Assembly: GCA_947396885.1 (NCBI GenBank) | Contig: OX377205.1 | Location: forward strand, 75,860,969-75,924,968 | Direction of reading: 5' to 3' | Origin: Heligmosomoides polygyrus polygyrus | Lineage: Eukaryota > Nematoda > Chromadorea > Rhabditida > Heligmosomidae | DNA: 64,000 nt | In this document: one piece after another, positions 45,262 through 57,600 of the stretch | How positions within the stretch are numbered: position 1 is the first letter of the stretch | Layout: each line of letters opens with the position of its first letter | Program-made: the position numbers and the translations under genes | Notes under the pieces: generated by a model | Told to the model about the DNA's origin: nothing | Database searches by the model: none | Seen by the model: the letters and a program-made list of their open reading frames with translations, nothing else

Positions 45262-46650
45262 TATCAGCATATTTACTATTTACTATTTACTATCGGTGAC
45301 AGAATAATGAACTACACCAAGACATTCACAACTACTAGCTCCCAATTCGCTGAAGGGCATCAGTGGGGAATCTTGACGACGAAGGGCAGTGGGCGGCCGA
45401 CACTGCAAGCTGAGAGAAGGTTGGAGCAGCTCCGTGTGCCAACTTAGTAGGCCCGCCAACCACACCAAGATCCACCCACCAAGGCGATTGGAGCATTAAG
45501 GAACAAAGGAAGGGATGGGTAGGATATAAGCAACACTCAAGGACTGACAAAGTTACAGAGGTAGAACTTATGGGGATACGTTAAGTAATTAAGATGTACA
45601 TAATTCACTGAAAAGAAGTTAGAAAACGATTACAGGATCACAGCAGAAAGATCCTTGAAAGGAGAGAAAAAAAAGAATAGAAGTTGAGATTACAAGAAGA
45701 AGGGAGGAAATTGATCCTGAAATAATAGACCGTTAAAAATTAAATTAAATTAAAAAGAACAAAGAGATAGGTCAGAAAAGATCCCCTCGTTTCAGGTGTA
45801 CTTCCAGCCCTTGGTTAAAGGTTACCGGAGACGAGCTTAGCAGCAGTTGAGAAAGCAGATTGTTCCAAGTGTTCGCAGCACGAATCGTAAAGGAGTCTTA
45901 GAATTGCTTAGATCGGATCCTTCCTGTAATTATTCGTAGGAGGTGACCTCTTGATCTGTCAGAGACTTGCAAAGAACTCATAAAAACCTAAAAAAGAAGT
46001 TTTGGTCGTAGATAACTCTTCCTAACAGCAAGGAGCTGCTATCAAGACGGGCCAGACGCTCCTGATAACCGATCTCGAATTGGCCATTCCTTGCAAATAT
46101 TTGCGTTGTAAATCTTTTTTGAACGGTTTCTATTTTGTCAATATATTTTTTCTTGGAAGGACCCTAGATCGGAGTACAATACTCAAGAATTGATCTTACA
46201 TAAGTTAAAAATTCTAAGAAGAACGTTAATATTCTGAGTCTTAAATGGCTTTAGTATAAAGTTCGACTTTATGAACCCCATCAATACAATTTTGTCGATA
46301 TACTTCTCAAAGGTGAGCTTGTTTGAGTATAAGACTCCTAAATCCCGGATTGAGTCAACGATGCTAAGCTGATAGTCGCCTAAGAAAAAGGACGTTGAGG
46401 GGTGCCGACGCCCAAATTAATGCCGTTTTTTCATAAGAGATGCTGAGCTTCCATTTGGTAGACCATACAAGCAAAGCATTAACGCTCGCTGAAGCGCGCT
46501 AGCATCGTTTACGGAGAAGATTTTGGAGTCATCAGCGTATATTGTGCACAGAATATCATTTGGTAGACAGCTTGGTAAGTCGTTAATGTAAAGCAGGAAC
46601 ATTAACGGTCCAAGACAAGTGCCTTGAGGGACCCCACTACGCGTGCTGTA
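45262..46650 (-). pseudogene. CR1/L2-like LINE, decayed RT with 3' UTR
   Basis: At 46650-46417 the minus strand reads GVPQGTCLGPLMFLLYIND, then CTIYADDSKIFS, the catalytic block of a CR1-type RT. The rest of the coding part is broken. The 3' UTR (45300-45600) shares CTTAGTAGG(C/T)CCGCCAAC with 50672-51080 and ends at a (TTTAC)n run (45262-45292). The 5' side is cut by the mariner at 46650. Confidence 0.75.
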
Positions 46651-47731
46651 GCTATCTTATCACGCCCCAATCCCCCATCGGGGCAGACTTGGGGTGGACG
46701 TGCATACGGCCGGCCCCTGGCTGTTGTGACTGGTACACTTCGAACGATTATACCTTTCTTCATGCTAAACGGATTTCGCGAAATAAGCACCATTCGAATC
46801 AGCACACCTTTCCAACGCGATGGTAGTCGACTAGTTCCATCAGCGAAAAAACTGACTGGTCGAGGTGCGACAAGTTCTAGAAAGGCTGTTTCTGCGTGGC
46901 CCTGATTTACGAAGATCCTACCAGCGAGTAAGTTCCGAAAGTGCTTATAAAGGTGGTAGCCGGTTGGTGCAGGGTCTGATGAATGGGTTGGGTGAGGCAG
47001 AACTTCAGCTCCTAGTTCGGTTAGTTTTCGCATGGTGATTTGCGAAACGCGTGGGCGGGCATTGTCTTGCAGAGGAATAGATGCTCATCTGTTTGCCGGT
47101 GCCAGCTGCAGCTCATTTCGTCACAGCAGGGTTCTGCTGCGATCGTTCGACCTATTGGTTCCAGAAAGTTGTAGCACCACAGCATCGACCACCGCACTGT
47201 TACCATCGTGAGCACCCACTTTTCGAGCTTCTTCGCCTTTTCAACGCGTTTCAAACCATCTGATGCAACAGCAGCTTTATTGACTCTTAGACCTTACGCA
47301 ATCTCACGGACTGTTTGCGATGGATTAGCTTCCAGGAAAGCCTTCAAATATGTATGTAGTGTCCCTGGATTACCGTAGGTGTGCCGCATCGGGGTGAATT
47401 TTCAAGGCTAAAATCTCCAGAACGAAATTTCTCGAAGCGCCGTTGCACGGTCCTTTCCCGAGCACTATTCTGTTAATTTGCCGGGCTGTTCGACGGCGAT
47501 TGGTCAAGTTTGAAATCGAAATGAAATATCGTTCGGAATCCCTGTTTCGACATACCTCTATAAGTCTTCGAAGAAGCACAGTTAATAAGCAAAGGGAAAA
47601 CCCAGAATCTTCCATCAGATAGAGCGAATATTAATCCTTATATATAAGTGCGAAGTAAGTTGAACACTGATTTAGTAATAAACGAAAGAAAAGCGGTTGC
47701 ACAAAAACCGCCAGAACTTTCAGGTCAACCT
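46650..47731 (-). pseudogene. Decayed mariner transposon
   Basis: Minus-strand pieces in order: RRLIEVCRNRDSERYF (N-terminus), KKLEKWV linker, then MRKLTELGAEVLPHP and SSDPAPTGYHLYKHFR, where the third catalytic Asp is Gly. Multiple frame changes. The outer end at 47731 reads TAGGTTGACCTGAAAGTTCT on the minus strand, the same family as the remnant at 27700-28695. Confidence 0.75.
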
Positions 47732-48290
47732 AGTAGTGGTCGTACATCCCTCATTGCAGGCCCTATTGTACATTTATCGAATGGCTTCACAGTCCTAACA
47801 TACATACTCTGATCAAAACTGACGTCAGAAAACGCTGATCGTCGAAAAGGATTTGAGATGAAAACGGCGGAGAAACAAACCTGTGGCGAAACACGATAAA
47901 ATGTCCTATGTACGTGAAACTACAGGCTTTACCCATCGAAGCGGTTTCTAAGTTACCTCGCTTCCCGAAAATCTCAACGAGGAGTAGTTTGGAGGCAACA
48001 CAAAAGGCAAGCAGAACTGTTAAAAAAGGACAAAGGCCTTCTGAACCGCCTGACCCAATCCGTTGCAAACGTTGGTATGACAAAAAGAGTGAGCTTGACA
48101 CGTTCTCCTCCTTAGGCTGCATCTACTTCTATTATGAACCCTAGGCAATACCTTATGCCAGGAATGTTTTATGAGGAACTGCGAGAGCTGGCTTGTCGAG
48201 CTTCCGCTTACAACTAGCATCACTGCAAAAGCTTATTCTTCGTCATCGTTGACAACCTGTAGAAGTGCATTGGAAACATCTACATTAATA

Positions 48291-48296
48291 TTTATT
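48291..48296 (-). terminator. Candidate polyadenylation signal
   Basis: AATAAA on the minus strand, about 100 bp past the stop of the proline-rich exon. Confidence 0.5.
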
Positions 48297-48393
48297 CGAA
48301 AATAAGGAAGTTAAAGAAGTGATCAATTATCCTTTGTCCTAAATATGAGCATCTCGAATACTTTAATTAATAGAGGTCAGTGAAAGTCAGACG

Positions 48394-49293
48394 TCAGACT
48401 AGAAGAGGCGTAGACTGAGAGTTGGTCTTGTCTTTATCCGGTTTTCCCGGTGGCTGACCTGGAGCTCCTGGAGGTTTCGGAGGCTGAGTTTGTCCGGCTG
48501 CTGCAGGTTGAGTCGGTGCAGCTGGCTTTCCAGTGACGAGAGGCTGGTACGGTGACACCGATGTTGGAGTAGCTGGCTTTCCGGTAACCAGTGACTGGTA
48601 TGGAGAGGGTTTTGCCACCGGAGGGGTTGGTTTTCCGGTAGCGAGAGGTTGATATGGGGACGGCTTCGCCGGAGTGGCGCCTGCTGGAGCAGCAGGAGAA
48701 GCAGGAGGCGTCTTGGCTGGAGTGGTAGGCTGTGCTGGCGTTGCAGACGGTGGTTTCGGAGGCATGGTTTGTGGTGGCTGGGGTGTAGCAGGAGCAGGTG
48801 CTGGAGGTGGTTTGCCTTTCTCTTTTGCCGACGGCTGCGGAGTTTCGACGGGCGGCTTGCTGGCTGCTGCTTCAGGAGTTGCCGGTTGCCCGCTCAGAAC
48901 TGTTGGCCGTTTTTCTCCAGCCAACACCGTGACTATATGGGTCTTCTTTTGGTAGCGCGGTTTAGATGCCGGTTTCACCGACTTCGGCTCGACCGCAAGA
49001 CTTTGTGTTTTTAGCAGTGGTAGCCAGTTCTCGACTTTTTCCTTATCTTCCTGTGGTTTAGCTTGGTTCAGTTTTTCGACAACGTCTGCTGGTACCTGGG
49101 AGTAATCGATCGGTGCCGGCTTGACGACGGAGAGCACCAGCTCGTCCTGACCGGTCTGCACCTCATGCTTCTTAGTTGGAGTTTTGTACTTGCTCATTGA
49201 AGATTTCGATTCACTTGCTTTGCTATCGCTGCTGCTCTCATGCCTAGACGATGATCCTTTCGACGATGATCCCTTCGACGATGATTCCGATTT
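48394..49293 (-). CDS. Proline-rich disordered protein, terminal exon
   Basis: No family recognised. The 300-codon phase-0 exon starts after a TTATTTCAG acceptor (49294-49299) and ends TGA. Order: Ser-rich SSSKGSSSKGSSSRHESSSD, a more complex middle (DELVLSVVKPAPIDYSQVP, VVEKLNQAKPQ, VENWLPLLKTQ), then a Pro/Ala-rich second half with three SPYQ(P/S)L(A/V)TGKP repeats and a Pro/Gly/Lys tail. The frame also stays open upstream to a Met at 49557, but the acceptor and the sudden change to low complexity favour splicing. It could be an alternative last exon of the gene at 54647-62285 (phase 0 throughout) or a separate gene whose first exons I did not find. Confidence 0.7.
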   Translation of the reverse strand, partial: KSESSSKGSSSKGSSSRHESSSDSKASESKSSMSKYKTPTKKHEVQTGQDELVLSVVKPAPIDYSQVPADVVEKLNQAKPQEDKEKVENWLPLLKTQSLAVEPKSVKPASKPRYQKKTHIVTVLAGEKRPTVLSGQPATPEAAASKPPVETPQPSAKEKGKPPPAPAPATPQPPQTMPPKPPSATPAQPTTPAKTPPASPAAPAGATPAKPSPYQPLATGKPTPPVAKPSPYQSLVTGKPATPTSVSPYQPLVTGKPAAPTQPAAAGQTQPPKPPGAPGQPPGKPDKDKTNSQSTPLLV

Positions 49294-50671
49294 CTGAAAT
49301 AACTCGATTTTTAGGCAACGGGAACTTTCAGGACTTTCGGGCTCTGCCTTCGTATTCAGCGCTTTCAATGTATGTCTTGTGGGGAGGGGCACCATAGATA
49401 GCTGAGAGATACATAGAATTTTCCTCAATGGAATTCTTTGTTCAACACCGTACGTGGCGTAGGCGCAGGCGTAGGCGTGGTGGAGCCCTAGGTTTTTCTC
49501 CCCTCCTCTGGCAGTGTCATGGAGCCAAGACAGCCCCGTATGCATGTTGTGCTGCACGAAATGTAAGCTTTTATGTATAGTTGGCGTCTTCTACGTATCT
49601 AGGCAAATTGAAACTGATCAAACTATAGACCCAGGTCAATAGTACCGAGGAATGTTAGCGGAAGACCAGAGGCATTGTCATGACGAAAACGACTTTGAAG
49701 GATAAGAAACGGCGCTATCCGACTATGGTGGGTGCAGTACCTTGCATGCTTGGATATTTTCAATATACAGCTTGCTGTAGGATACTTCGCTTTCCTAGCG
49801 AAGGTCTACTCCTACACTAGGACTGTGCTACTATAGTGAGCTGTAGTACGAAAAAGAAAAATTCATTGTCATAAAGAACTCAAGAAACACGCCCTGACTA
49901 TATCAAGGTAGGCATCTGTGGTGTATACCCGTCCCGTAAACGGTAAATATCCTCTTCAGAAAAATTGCTAAACCTGTACGACTTCTTTGAACAGAGCCAT
50001 TGTATGGCCATAGGTATGGGCTACCTCATAATAAACTTGCCTTTGATGCCGGTTTTTCGCCGGCAATGGTTTTCGTGGGTTTTGCGCAGCTCGATAACGC
50101 CGCAGCATAAGCGACAATTGTGAGAACTCCTTTCGTGATTTCGAGTAGTGCTTGCAGCATCATGAGTTGGCAAATGCGAGAGATCTAAAAACTCAAGAAT
50201 CGCCATAGCAAACAACGAGCTGAATCGACCTCTACAGCAGCAACCAACCTGTACTAGAGCTGCATCAGCACAGAGGCCTCCCAGAAGGAAAAAGACGAGA
50301 GGATTGTTTTCAGACTTTAAGCTTGAGACTATCACTATCATTGTTTCTGCTCTTGAAGGGTGATTCACTCCATTTTAAGAAAACCGGTCGAAACGAACTT
50401 CAGGGAAGGCAGCATGCCAGCAAATTAGCACTGCAATATTCGTCCTACACAGGTGTGGGTGTTCCCCGGGAGCAAGCAGTAAGTGTTTGGATTAAGGTGG
50501 AAGCGTGGCATTGCTATATGTGTGGAGGTGTATGGGACCGTACTAGGGAAATTCTATAAGTCTGATCATTACATTTCTTTTTATATGGCATGTGAATTTG
50601 TTGCAAAGGGAGGATCGAGTTGTGCATGGCACATTTAGCCCTTTCGCGACAATACGTTTTTGCATGTGTCC

Positions 50672-51080
50672 TTGGTTTATTTTATTTATTTAGATCGAGA
50701 AGGCGGAGTATAGGCACAGTTCACAAGGCGATACATAAAACTGTATTAACCGACGACCACTGCAGTTGATGGAGGAGGGAGGTGGGGGAAGGGCAGTGGA
50801 CAGCTCGGTTCAGAAGTGGCCCGCCAACATTGCGAGTCCTAGCGACGTGGTGGGTGGACGCGTGGAATAGACTACGGATGCTATCTTAGTAGGTCCGCCA
50901 ACATTCCCAAGGTCCACAATGCGAAGTCAGGGGAGTATGACGACTGCCGAAATACAACCAAAGAAAATGTGAGTAACGAACAGGAATAAGCAGACAAAAA
51001 AGCGAAATTAATCGTATTAGTAACAGGTATTGCGGTAACATTGTCGTCGAAAAAATAGCAATCTCTTCGAAATGGCAACG
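50672..51080 (-). mobile_element. LINE 3' UTR fragment
   Basis: Shares the CTTAGTAGGTCCGCCAAC block and layout with the 3' UTR at 45300-45600, and ends at ATTT-rich sequence near 50680. No coding remnant. Confidence 0.5.
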
Positions 51081-51476
51081 CATCTTACGATTAGTCTGGT
51101 TGATCTGGAACAGTTCTCTGGAGGTAGTCGATTAGATGGGCCTGGGATGTATACACACGCTGTATACACTTCCACCTGAAGAAGCTAGCGTCAAGTTTAT
51201 TCCACCTCATTGCTGACCTTGCTAAAAAGGATCCAGCGTAGGCAGCGGTAGTAGGTCTGTCAGGTTTGATTCGTACGGGTGGCCCCGACTAATTTCTGCT
51301 AGTGGCGGTCTGTCGAAAATGTAATACAATTCTAGATTAAAGCTATCAGCTGCTAGCTTGTTGAAGAGGAAATTGGCCGAAGTCCTTCTAATCTCCAATG
51401 TCCACAAAACACATGGACCTTAAGTCAGTCCATTGAGTCAAGGAACAAGGGCGGCTTTTATAATTACCTCAATGTC

Positions 51477-52298
51477 ATGCTGAAAAACAAATCCAAAATT
51501 GGTCCTCTACTTTCAGATACCGATGTCTTCTGTAGGACTGAAAGTGAAATAGCCGAGCTATTGGCTAATAGCTTTGAGAAAGTCTATAGTTGTAAGGACG
51601 ACAGTACCAGTTCTTACACCGCCCAGGCACTGGTACCTGTCATGACTGACTCGGCGTGGTTCTTCGCTGAGGAAATTCGGAGTATTATCATCAGTTGGCC
51701 GAATTCATCTTCACTAACGCCCGATAACGTCCCCTTACCGTTTATCAAAGCAGTTATTGATCACATCGCTGCACCCCTTGAGTTCTTGTTCAATCTCAGC
51801 TTCATGAGGTCGGAGGTACCCGTGAGATGGAGAAAGGCCATAGTCATCCCTATACCTAAGAAACCTCCTTACTCGTCACCCGAAAATTATCGCCTCATCA
51901 GTATAACCTCAGTTTTTGCTCGTACTTTTGAAAAAATCCTCAAAAAGAAAATTGTGGATCATTTAATGGAGCATTCGATTATCTCGCCCTACCAACACTG
52001 GTTCCAAAAGGGGAAATCTACGGTAACAGCAATGCTCCAGTCGCTAAATGACTGGACGTTGGAGTTGGATAAGGGCAATTCTGTGGATGTTATCTATCTT
52101 GACTTTTCGAAAGCTTTTGACAAGGTATCTCATGCAAAACTACTTCGCAAACTGGTTTTGGTCGGCATACATCCAAAGATCATCTCTTGGCTCTCGTCCT
52201 TTTTGTCTGACAGGAGCTTCCAGGTGCGTGTGAACGCTTCCCTTTCGTGCGGGTTCCGACTTTGTAAAGATGAGCAGGAAAGCATGTATTCCTTATGA
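51477..52298 (+). pseudogene. CR1/L2-like LINE reverse transcriptase, N-terminal half
   Basis: The 273-residue frame is uninterrupted and has RT blocks in order: SLTPDNVPLPFIK, WRKAIVIPIPKKPPYSSPENYRLIS, YQHWFQKGKSTVTAML, then DVIYLDFSKAFDKVSH and the start of the next block. It breaks off near 52265 before the YADD catalytic motif. A plus-strand fragment truncated at both ends. Confidence 0.85.
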
Positions 52299-52575
52299 TA
52301 CCAAAGGTTTCATTAAATTGTTGGGCAGTTATTTGAATCCTTGAATTGTTGTGTTTTTGTGTTAGGTCACAGTTTTTTTCACTGTCGAGTTGTTAGTTTT
52401 CTTGATTTTTCTCTTTTTTTTGCTTTTCTGGTTCACATGGCATGTTCATGTAATAAAGAAGAAGAAGTCGTTCCTCATATGGCCGTCTTACTAATCCTTC
52501 CGCAGGAAACACCGGCAAGTGAAACTCCTTTGTACTTGCTCTATGCTATCGATAAGGGACTTCTGTAAGTGGACC

Positions 52576-52930
52576 AAAGCTGACTGCAGTACTTCATTTG
52601 CGCCCTAAGGTAGGTCGTGAATAGTCTAACGATAAGTAGCATCTTGTTGTCTCTAGCTTGAACGCGCGTAATATATAATCACATTTAGAGGTTGCGTTAA
52701 CCACAACGTCTCTGACATGATCATAGTATTCGAACTTATCGTTGTAGGTAACACCTAAATTCCGTACCTTGTTTGAGCAGGTAAGAGGCCTACCACCTAT
52801 AGTAAGGTTGTAATCAGGATGTCCTTCGTTTCGGACCGCGCCATTTTTTTCTTCGCTCGCGATGTGTCGGATAAAACAGCTTTTTTTCTTTGCATAAGAG
52901 AAAGTGGGCACTTTTGACAAAATAACGGTG
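52576..52930 (-). pseudogene. CR1-like LINE RT fragment
   Basis: The minus-strand frame reads YNLTIGGRPLTCSNKVRNLG followed by KFEYYDHVRDVV and YILRAFKLE, the segment after the catalytic site in CR1-type RTs. Inverted relative to the neighbour at 51477. Confidence 0.6.
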
Positions 52931-54423
52931 ACGGTAGCTTTGGCAAGAGAGTATTGCTTGGCTGCAGAGAATGATAAATATCGAACGAATGTATCAATAT
53001 TTATCGCATTATCGATTGCCAGTGTTTAGTAGTGGCAAGTGGTTGTGGAATGCTTGTGTGTATTGTTATAAACATATTTAATTGCTTATCAACGTCAAGA
53101 AGACGTGCGACGTTAAAATTTGGGTGATAGAAAAGAAACAGCAATAACCATGGTAGGGAAAAGCCATAAACTCATCAGATCATCACATTAGCAATTTAGC
53201 AAGCGGCAGCGACATACGTTGGCAGCGTAAAAGAGAACTATGCAGATATACTTTAGTCTTTTTCCTTTTTTTTTGAAGGATTCTAGCTCAATTTGCAAGA
53301 GGGCCAGAATAGTTGGTGTTGAGTTGTATGTAAGACAACAACTTTTAGTTTGCTAATGTGCTACGGTTCTAATGGCAGCATGCAAGAAAGCCAATCTGCT
53401 TCCGCACCAGCCAGCACACACACATGGATACATATGTTAGGTTGTATGTGCCTAAGCTCTTTATTCAGATCGATCCATTCCTATGTTGTTGTCAAGTGCG
53501 TGGTTCGTAGCTGTCAAAAATTCCAATGGGAATGCATAGTCAAGCTAATCCGCTTGACGCTCATCGCCGCTCAAGCCGATCAGCGCGTCGATAGAGCTCT
53601 TCTTTTTCCAAGTTTTTCTGTTTGCTTTTTTACTCCGATAACCTTATTACATTGGTTATAAGCGGTTAAGCAGTTCAAGTTATGGGCAAGTTTTTCCCAA
53701 AGTTGATCTCAAATATTGGTGCCATTTTGCTCTGTAGTTTCAGTAATCTGTGGTCAATTTACACTATTGCTCGCAAAACGGTTTAATCACCCAGGTTTGA
53801 GGTAAATCCTGCTTTGAACGACTCCTGTACTTTCTGACACCGCATGATGTGGTTTCGAGAAAACCATTCGAGGCGACCAATACCCAGTTGGAACGTACAT
53901 AGCTGTCCGGCGAAGTTAATGTCAGGTCGGACTTTGGCCATTACCTGAAGCGCACGCGCACAACAAACGCTAGAGAGACTTTTGCCGGTTCTAGAGAGAC
54001 CGGTTACCATATAATCGGTTGACTTTATTTGTATTTCTGTAGATTAGGCTCTTCTAATGTTCCATATGATAAGGAAGGACACATCTGCGTGCATGTCCAT
54101 CGGTTCTTCTGTTTCTTACAATGTAGGGAACAAGAGTATAAATTGCGTGAATGCGATAAACGATGGACAAGCTTCATAAGAACTGCTTCATAGATCCCTT
54201 CATGCTATATCCTACTATCCTATTATATATGTGTATTAAGCAAGACCATTTTTTTACAGTAATGGAGAATCGAAGCCTCTAACCAGACGTTTGCGACCTC
54301 TGGACCGCTGAACGTCCGGTAAGATTAAACAATGTGAAGAAGAAAGCTCTCCTACGAAATGAGCGAATTGCTCTTCATGGCCATTTTTCTCAACGTGATG
54401 AGAAGAAAACAAGGGCAGTTAAC

Positions 54424-54429
54424 TTTATT
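54424..54429 (-). terminator. Candidate polyadenylation signal
   Basis: AATAAA on the minus strand, about 220 bp beyond the TAA that follows the poly-Gln run. Confidence 0.5.
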
Positions 54430-54646
54430 ATAAATTCATCGTTATTCTCTTGTGACATTTATGTTTGCGGGATCCTTCAAATTCATCGTTGCATGGATGA
54501 CAGCGAACAAGGTTAAGGTAATTGTTAAGGGTTCTTAGTCGGGAATTGGTAAGCCGTAGGTGAGGCTGTAAGTTTCGACAGTGAAAAGTATAGGATGCTG
54601 CTTGCGGACGAGGTAGTAATGCAGTTACGGGGCTTAGTCTTGGCTG

Positions 54647-57600
54647 TTATTGTTGTTGTTGTTGCTGTTGAAACGCCTTGGGTTGCATTGCAGAGGGAGC
54701 TGTTCCTGGTGGAACTGCAGGTGGTTGCAGTGGTATCATACAGGTTTTGGCCTGCGCTTCCGGCACCCTTATCAATTTCGGTGGTCCAGCAGTCTGAAAC
54801 AAGGTCAGTTATATTCAACAATAGCGTAAAGCGGGCTCTGCGCAAATGTGTTCTTTTATGGTGGACGATATTGCAAGCGTTGGAGGTGTTAGTAAGAAGA
54901 GTGTTCTAAAATTTTGTGTAAATGCTGACGTCAGGGACCTGCCCTAACCAAGGTAGTATCTCAACAGTAGGTCGGAACGGCCCAACTGTTATATGTGGGG
55001 CGAATCGCCTCCCTCTGGGAATCAACGAAATGCAAATATATCGACCCCAATACAACTCTGCGCAGAATTAAGGGCGAAGGAAGTTGCACCGTTGGCGGCG
55101 TTAGCCTCTGCCTGCGACCAGAACGCGCGCTCGAGTATGCTGAAAATGTCGGCCATGGTTGAATAGTGGCGGCGCAATGGGTAAAGGAGCGACGTGGCCA
55201 GAAGGATGGTCTGTGGTTCGATTCTCTTATGGTAGAACGTCTTTACATTTCCTAGAAAAGGTCCGCCACCAACAACCAAAGCACTCTGTGTAGAATCGCA
55301 ACGAAAAAGGACTTCAGAATTAACCTCCGATCCACGCTCTCGAGTCGTGGTCCCTCCCTATTACGCCATCTAAGCGCTCCGATGGCCATCGACAAGCATC
55401 CTCATCCCGCAAGCCCTCATCAGCTGCGAAGTACTTGAATCAACAGGCAGGCAAGGGTCCAACCTCCGTCGTCCGTAGCTCTGCGCAGACTTGTATTGGG
55501 TCGAGATACCTGCAATTTTTTGTTTCCCGGAGAGGGAGCGATTCTGCCCATATACAACACTTGGGCCGTTCCGACCTACCCTTGAGATAGTCTCCTGGTA
55601 AGACGGAGGTCGATCGGTACCGGTTATAACTAAACACCTACTGCCGTTCGAATGTTGCCCTTTGCTATAGTATGCCGAACCCTGCACATTACCCAGGCCG
55701 TTGTCATCGCAGCTCGTTTCTGTCATTGAGCGTGCAAATGTGCAGATACCTCTAGGAAGGATAAGACCCATCCAAGCTGCTCGTGCTCAAACCGCTCTCG
55801 TCGCTCAGTGGGGGGTGCGCATCGAGGGAATGTCCACGTAAACGCCGTCGGAATGCACTACTCAACGGCAGCAATCGCACGCTACAGTATCCCGCAAACT
55901 TGCACATTAATCCGCATTCGAAGGGCAGCAGGTGATCCGTGATAAGTAAGACCAGGACGATATTGTGTTTTGCCATTTCCGTTTTATACAAATAAAACGT
56001 CGGCATCTATTATGATTAGTGAGATAGAAATAAACAATACAATCAGATGTACAAACCTGTGCCTTATATCTGAAGTACGTTGGAGAACGGGAGTAATGGA
56101 TCTGAAACACAAATCCGACTTGAATCCTTCAACTACACCATGCACAAGGGTGTTTGAACGGTTTATCGGATGTACTACGTAGGTGCAGAGACACTAACGC
56201 TCTCATCAAGCTTCGCTGGAGGAGTAGAGGTGAGAACAAGTGTCAAGGTGCAGAAATCGAAAATCAAAAATCGCATTTTTGAATCAAGTACACTAAGCCT
56301 AACTCATCTGTTTGCATGACGCCGATGGCTCCGATATTTTTGAAAATTTAAGAACTTTGGATTTATTCAAAACGGAGGATCGTTAGTACTACCTAGGGGA
56401 TGAGCATCTCGGTACACGATTTGTCTCTATCGCGCCATCTTATCCTTTGTGATTTCTTCCATCACTTACTCCGGCAGAAAGTACGTCGCTTATTCTAGCG
56501 CTATTTTCGCAGTCAGTTTCATGGGCATGCGTATCGTTCACCCAGAAGAAAAAGGTGTAACGATTCCCTGCGCAATATGAACACCGGGTGTGCGGGAACG
56601 CAGTGGGGCATCGACCGATATCGTGTTAGCCAATCAGGGCACCGATTGAATACGCCTTCACCGGGGCAATCCATCTAAGGTACATGTTATACTTCGGTAA
56701 GAGTGCTGGGCGGGTGCTACGCACGGTGTAGCTGCTCGCGTAACAGTGCCGCGACGCTCCCGCCGAAGTATAATATATGTACCTAAGCTACTTGCGTCAA
56801 AATTGCCCACGTAACCCGGTGTTCCTTCGTTTGCTCAGCTTCGTGCCCTCGTCCACGTCGCGGAATTCCTTCGCTTGCTGAGGTGAACCAGAAGTGCAAT
56901 CCGGAAGATGGGCAAGTGCGAAGTTTGTTCAATGCCTGATTGGCCGGCACGGTTATGGCCTCTGGCGCGTTTCCACACACCGCACCTGATGCCCACATTA
57001 GCGACATGGACCCGATTCCCTGTGTTCAACCCTACCTTTCTCTGTACAGGCTGTTTCGCTTGCTCGGGTTTTTGTGGCTCGGGAGATTCCTGAAATATAT
57101 GAGTGAAATTTCGAGAAATCAACGTCAAAAACTGCTAAGTGACAACACTAAAAACAACGGCCGAAGATCACTACTCAAGCGTGCATCGTAAACCCTATTT
57201 CTACGTGGTCTCATGGAAGATCGAGTTTCAGCTGCACATTATCGGAGCAGCGTTTTTTGGTTTCAAGATACACAACTATGCGTCACAAATCCTCTGGTTT
57301 CGTGTGAAAGGAAGTCCTGCTTGGCTTGCTCGCGCAATCAATCATGTTTTTCGCTAGCACCTACTTTGCAGACCTCGCATTGGCACTGATGATTACGAGC
57401 TCTACTCCGTCTTACAGATGTTTATTGGCTAACGTTTCGATGGTATCGCTTTTCTTCGGACTCTGAAAGGAGAGACCATGTCAAAGTGTTGCTACCGCGT
57501 CAGATGTAGCGAGAACCTTCGAAAAGTGATAATACCCTTTCGACCAATCAGTCAATAGGAAGAACAAGACCCTCACCTTACCTGTAGTCAACATAAGCAG

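Noticed and set aside
48649..49014. Plus-strand Arg/Trp-rich and Gly-rich ORFs
   Set aside because: Antisense shadow of the proline-rich minus-strand exon.
53783..54010. Minus-strand ORF (MVTGLSRTGKSLSS...)
   Set aside because: Could be a repeat remnant, but I could not link it to a family or to another copy in the window.
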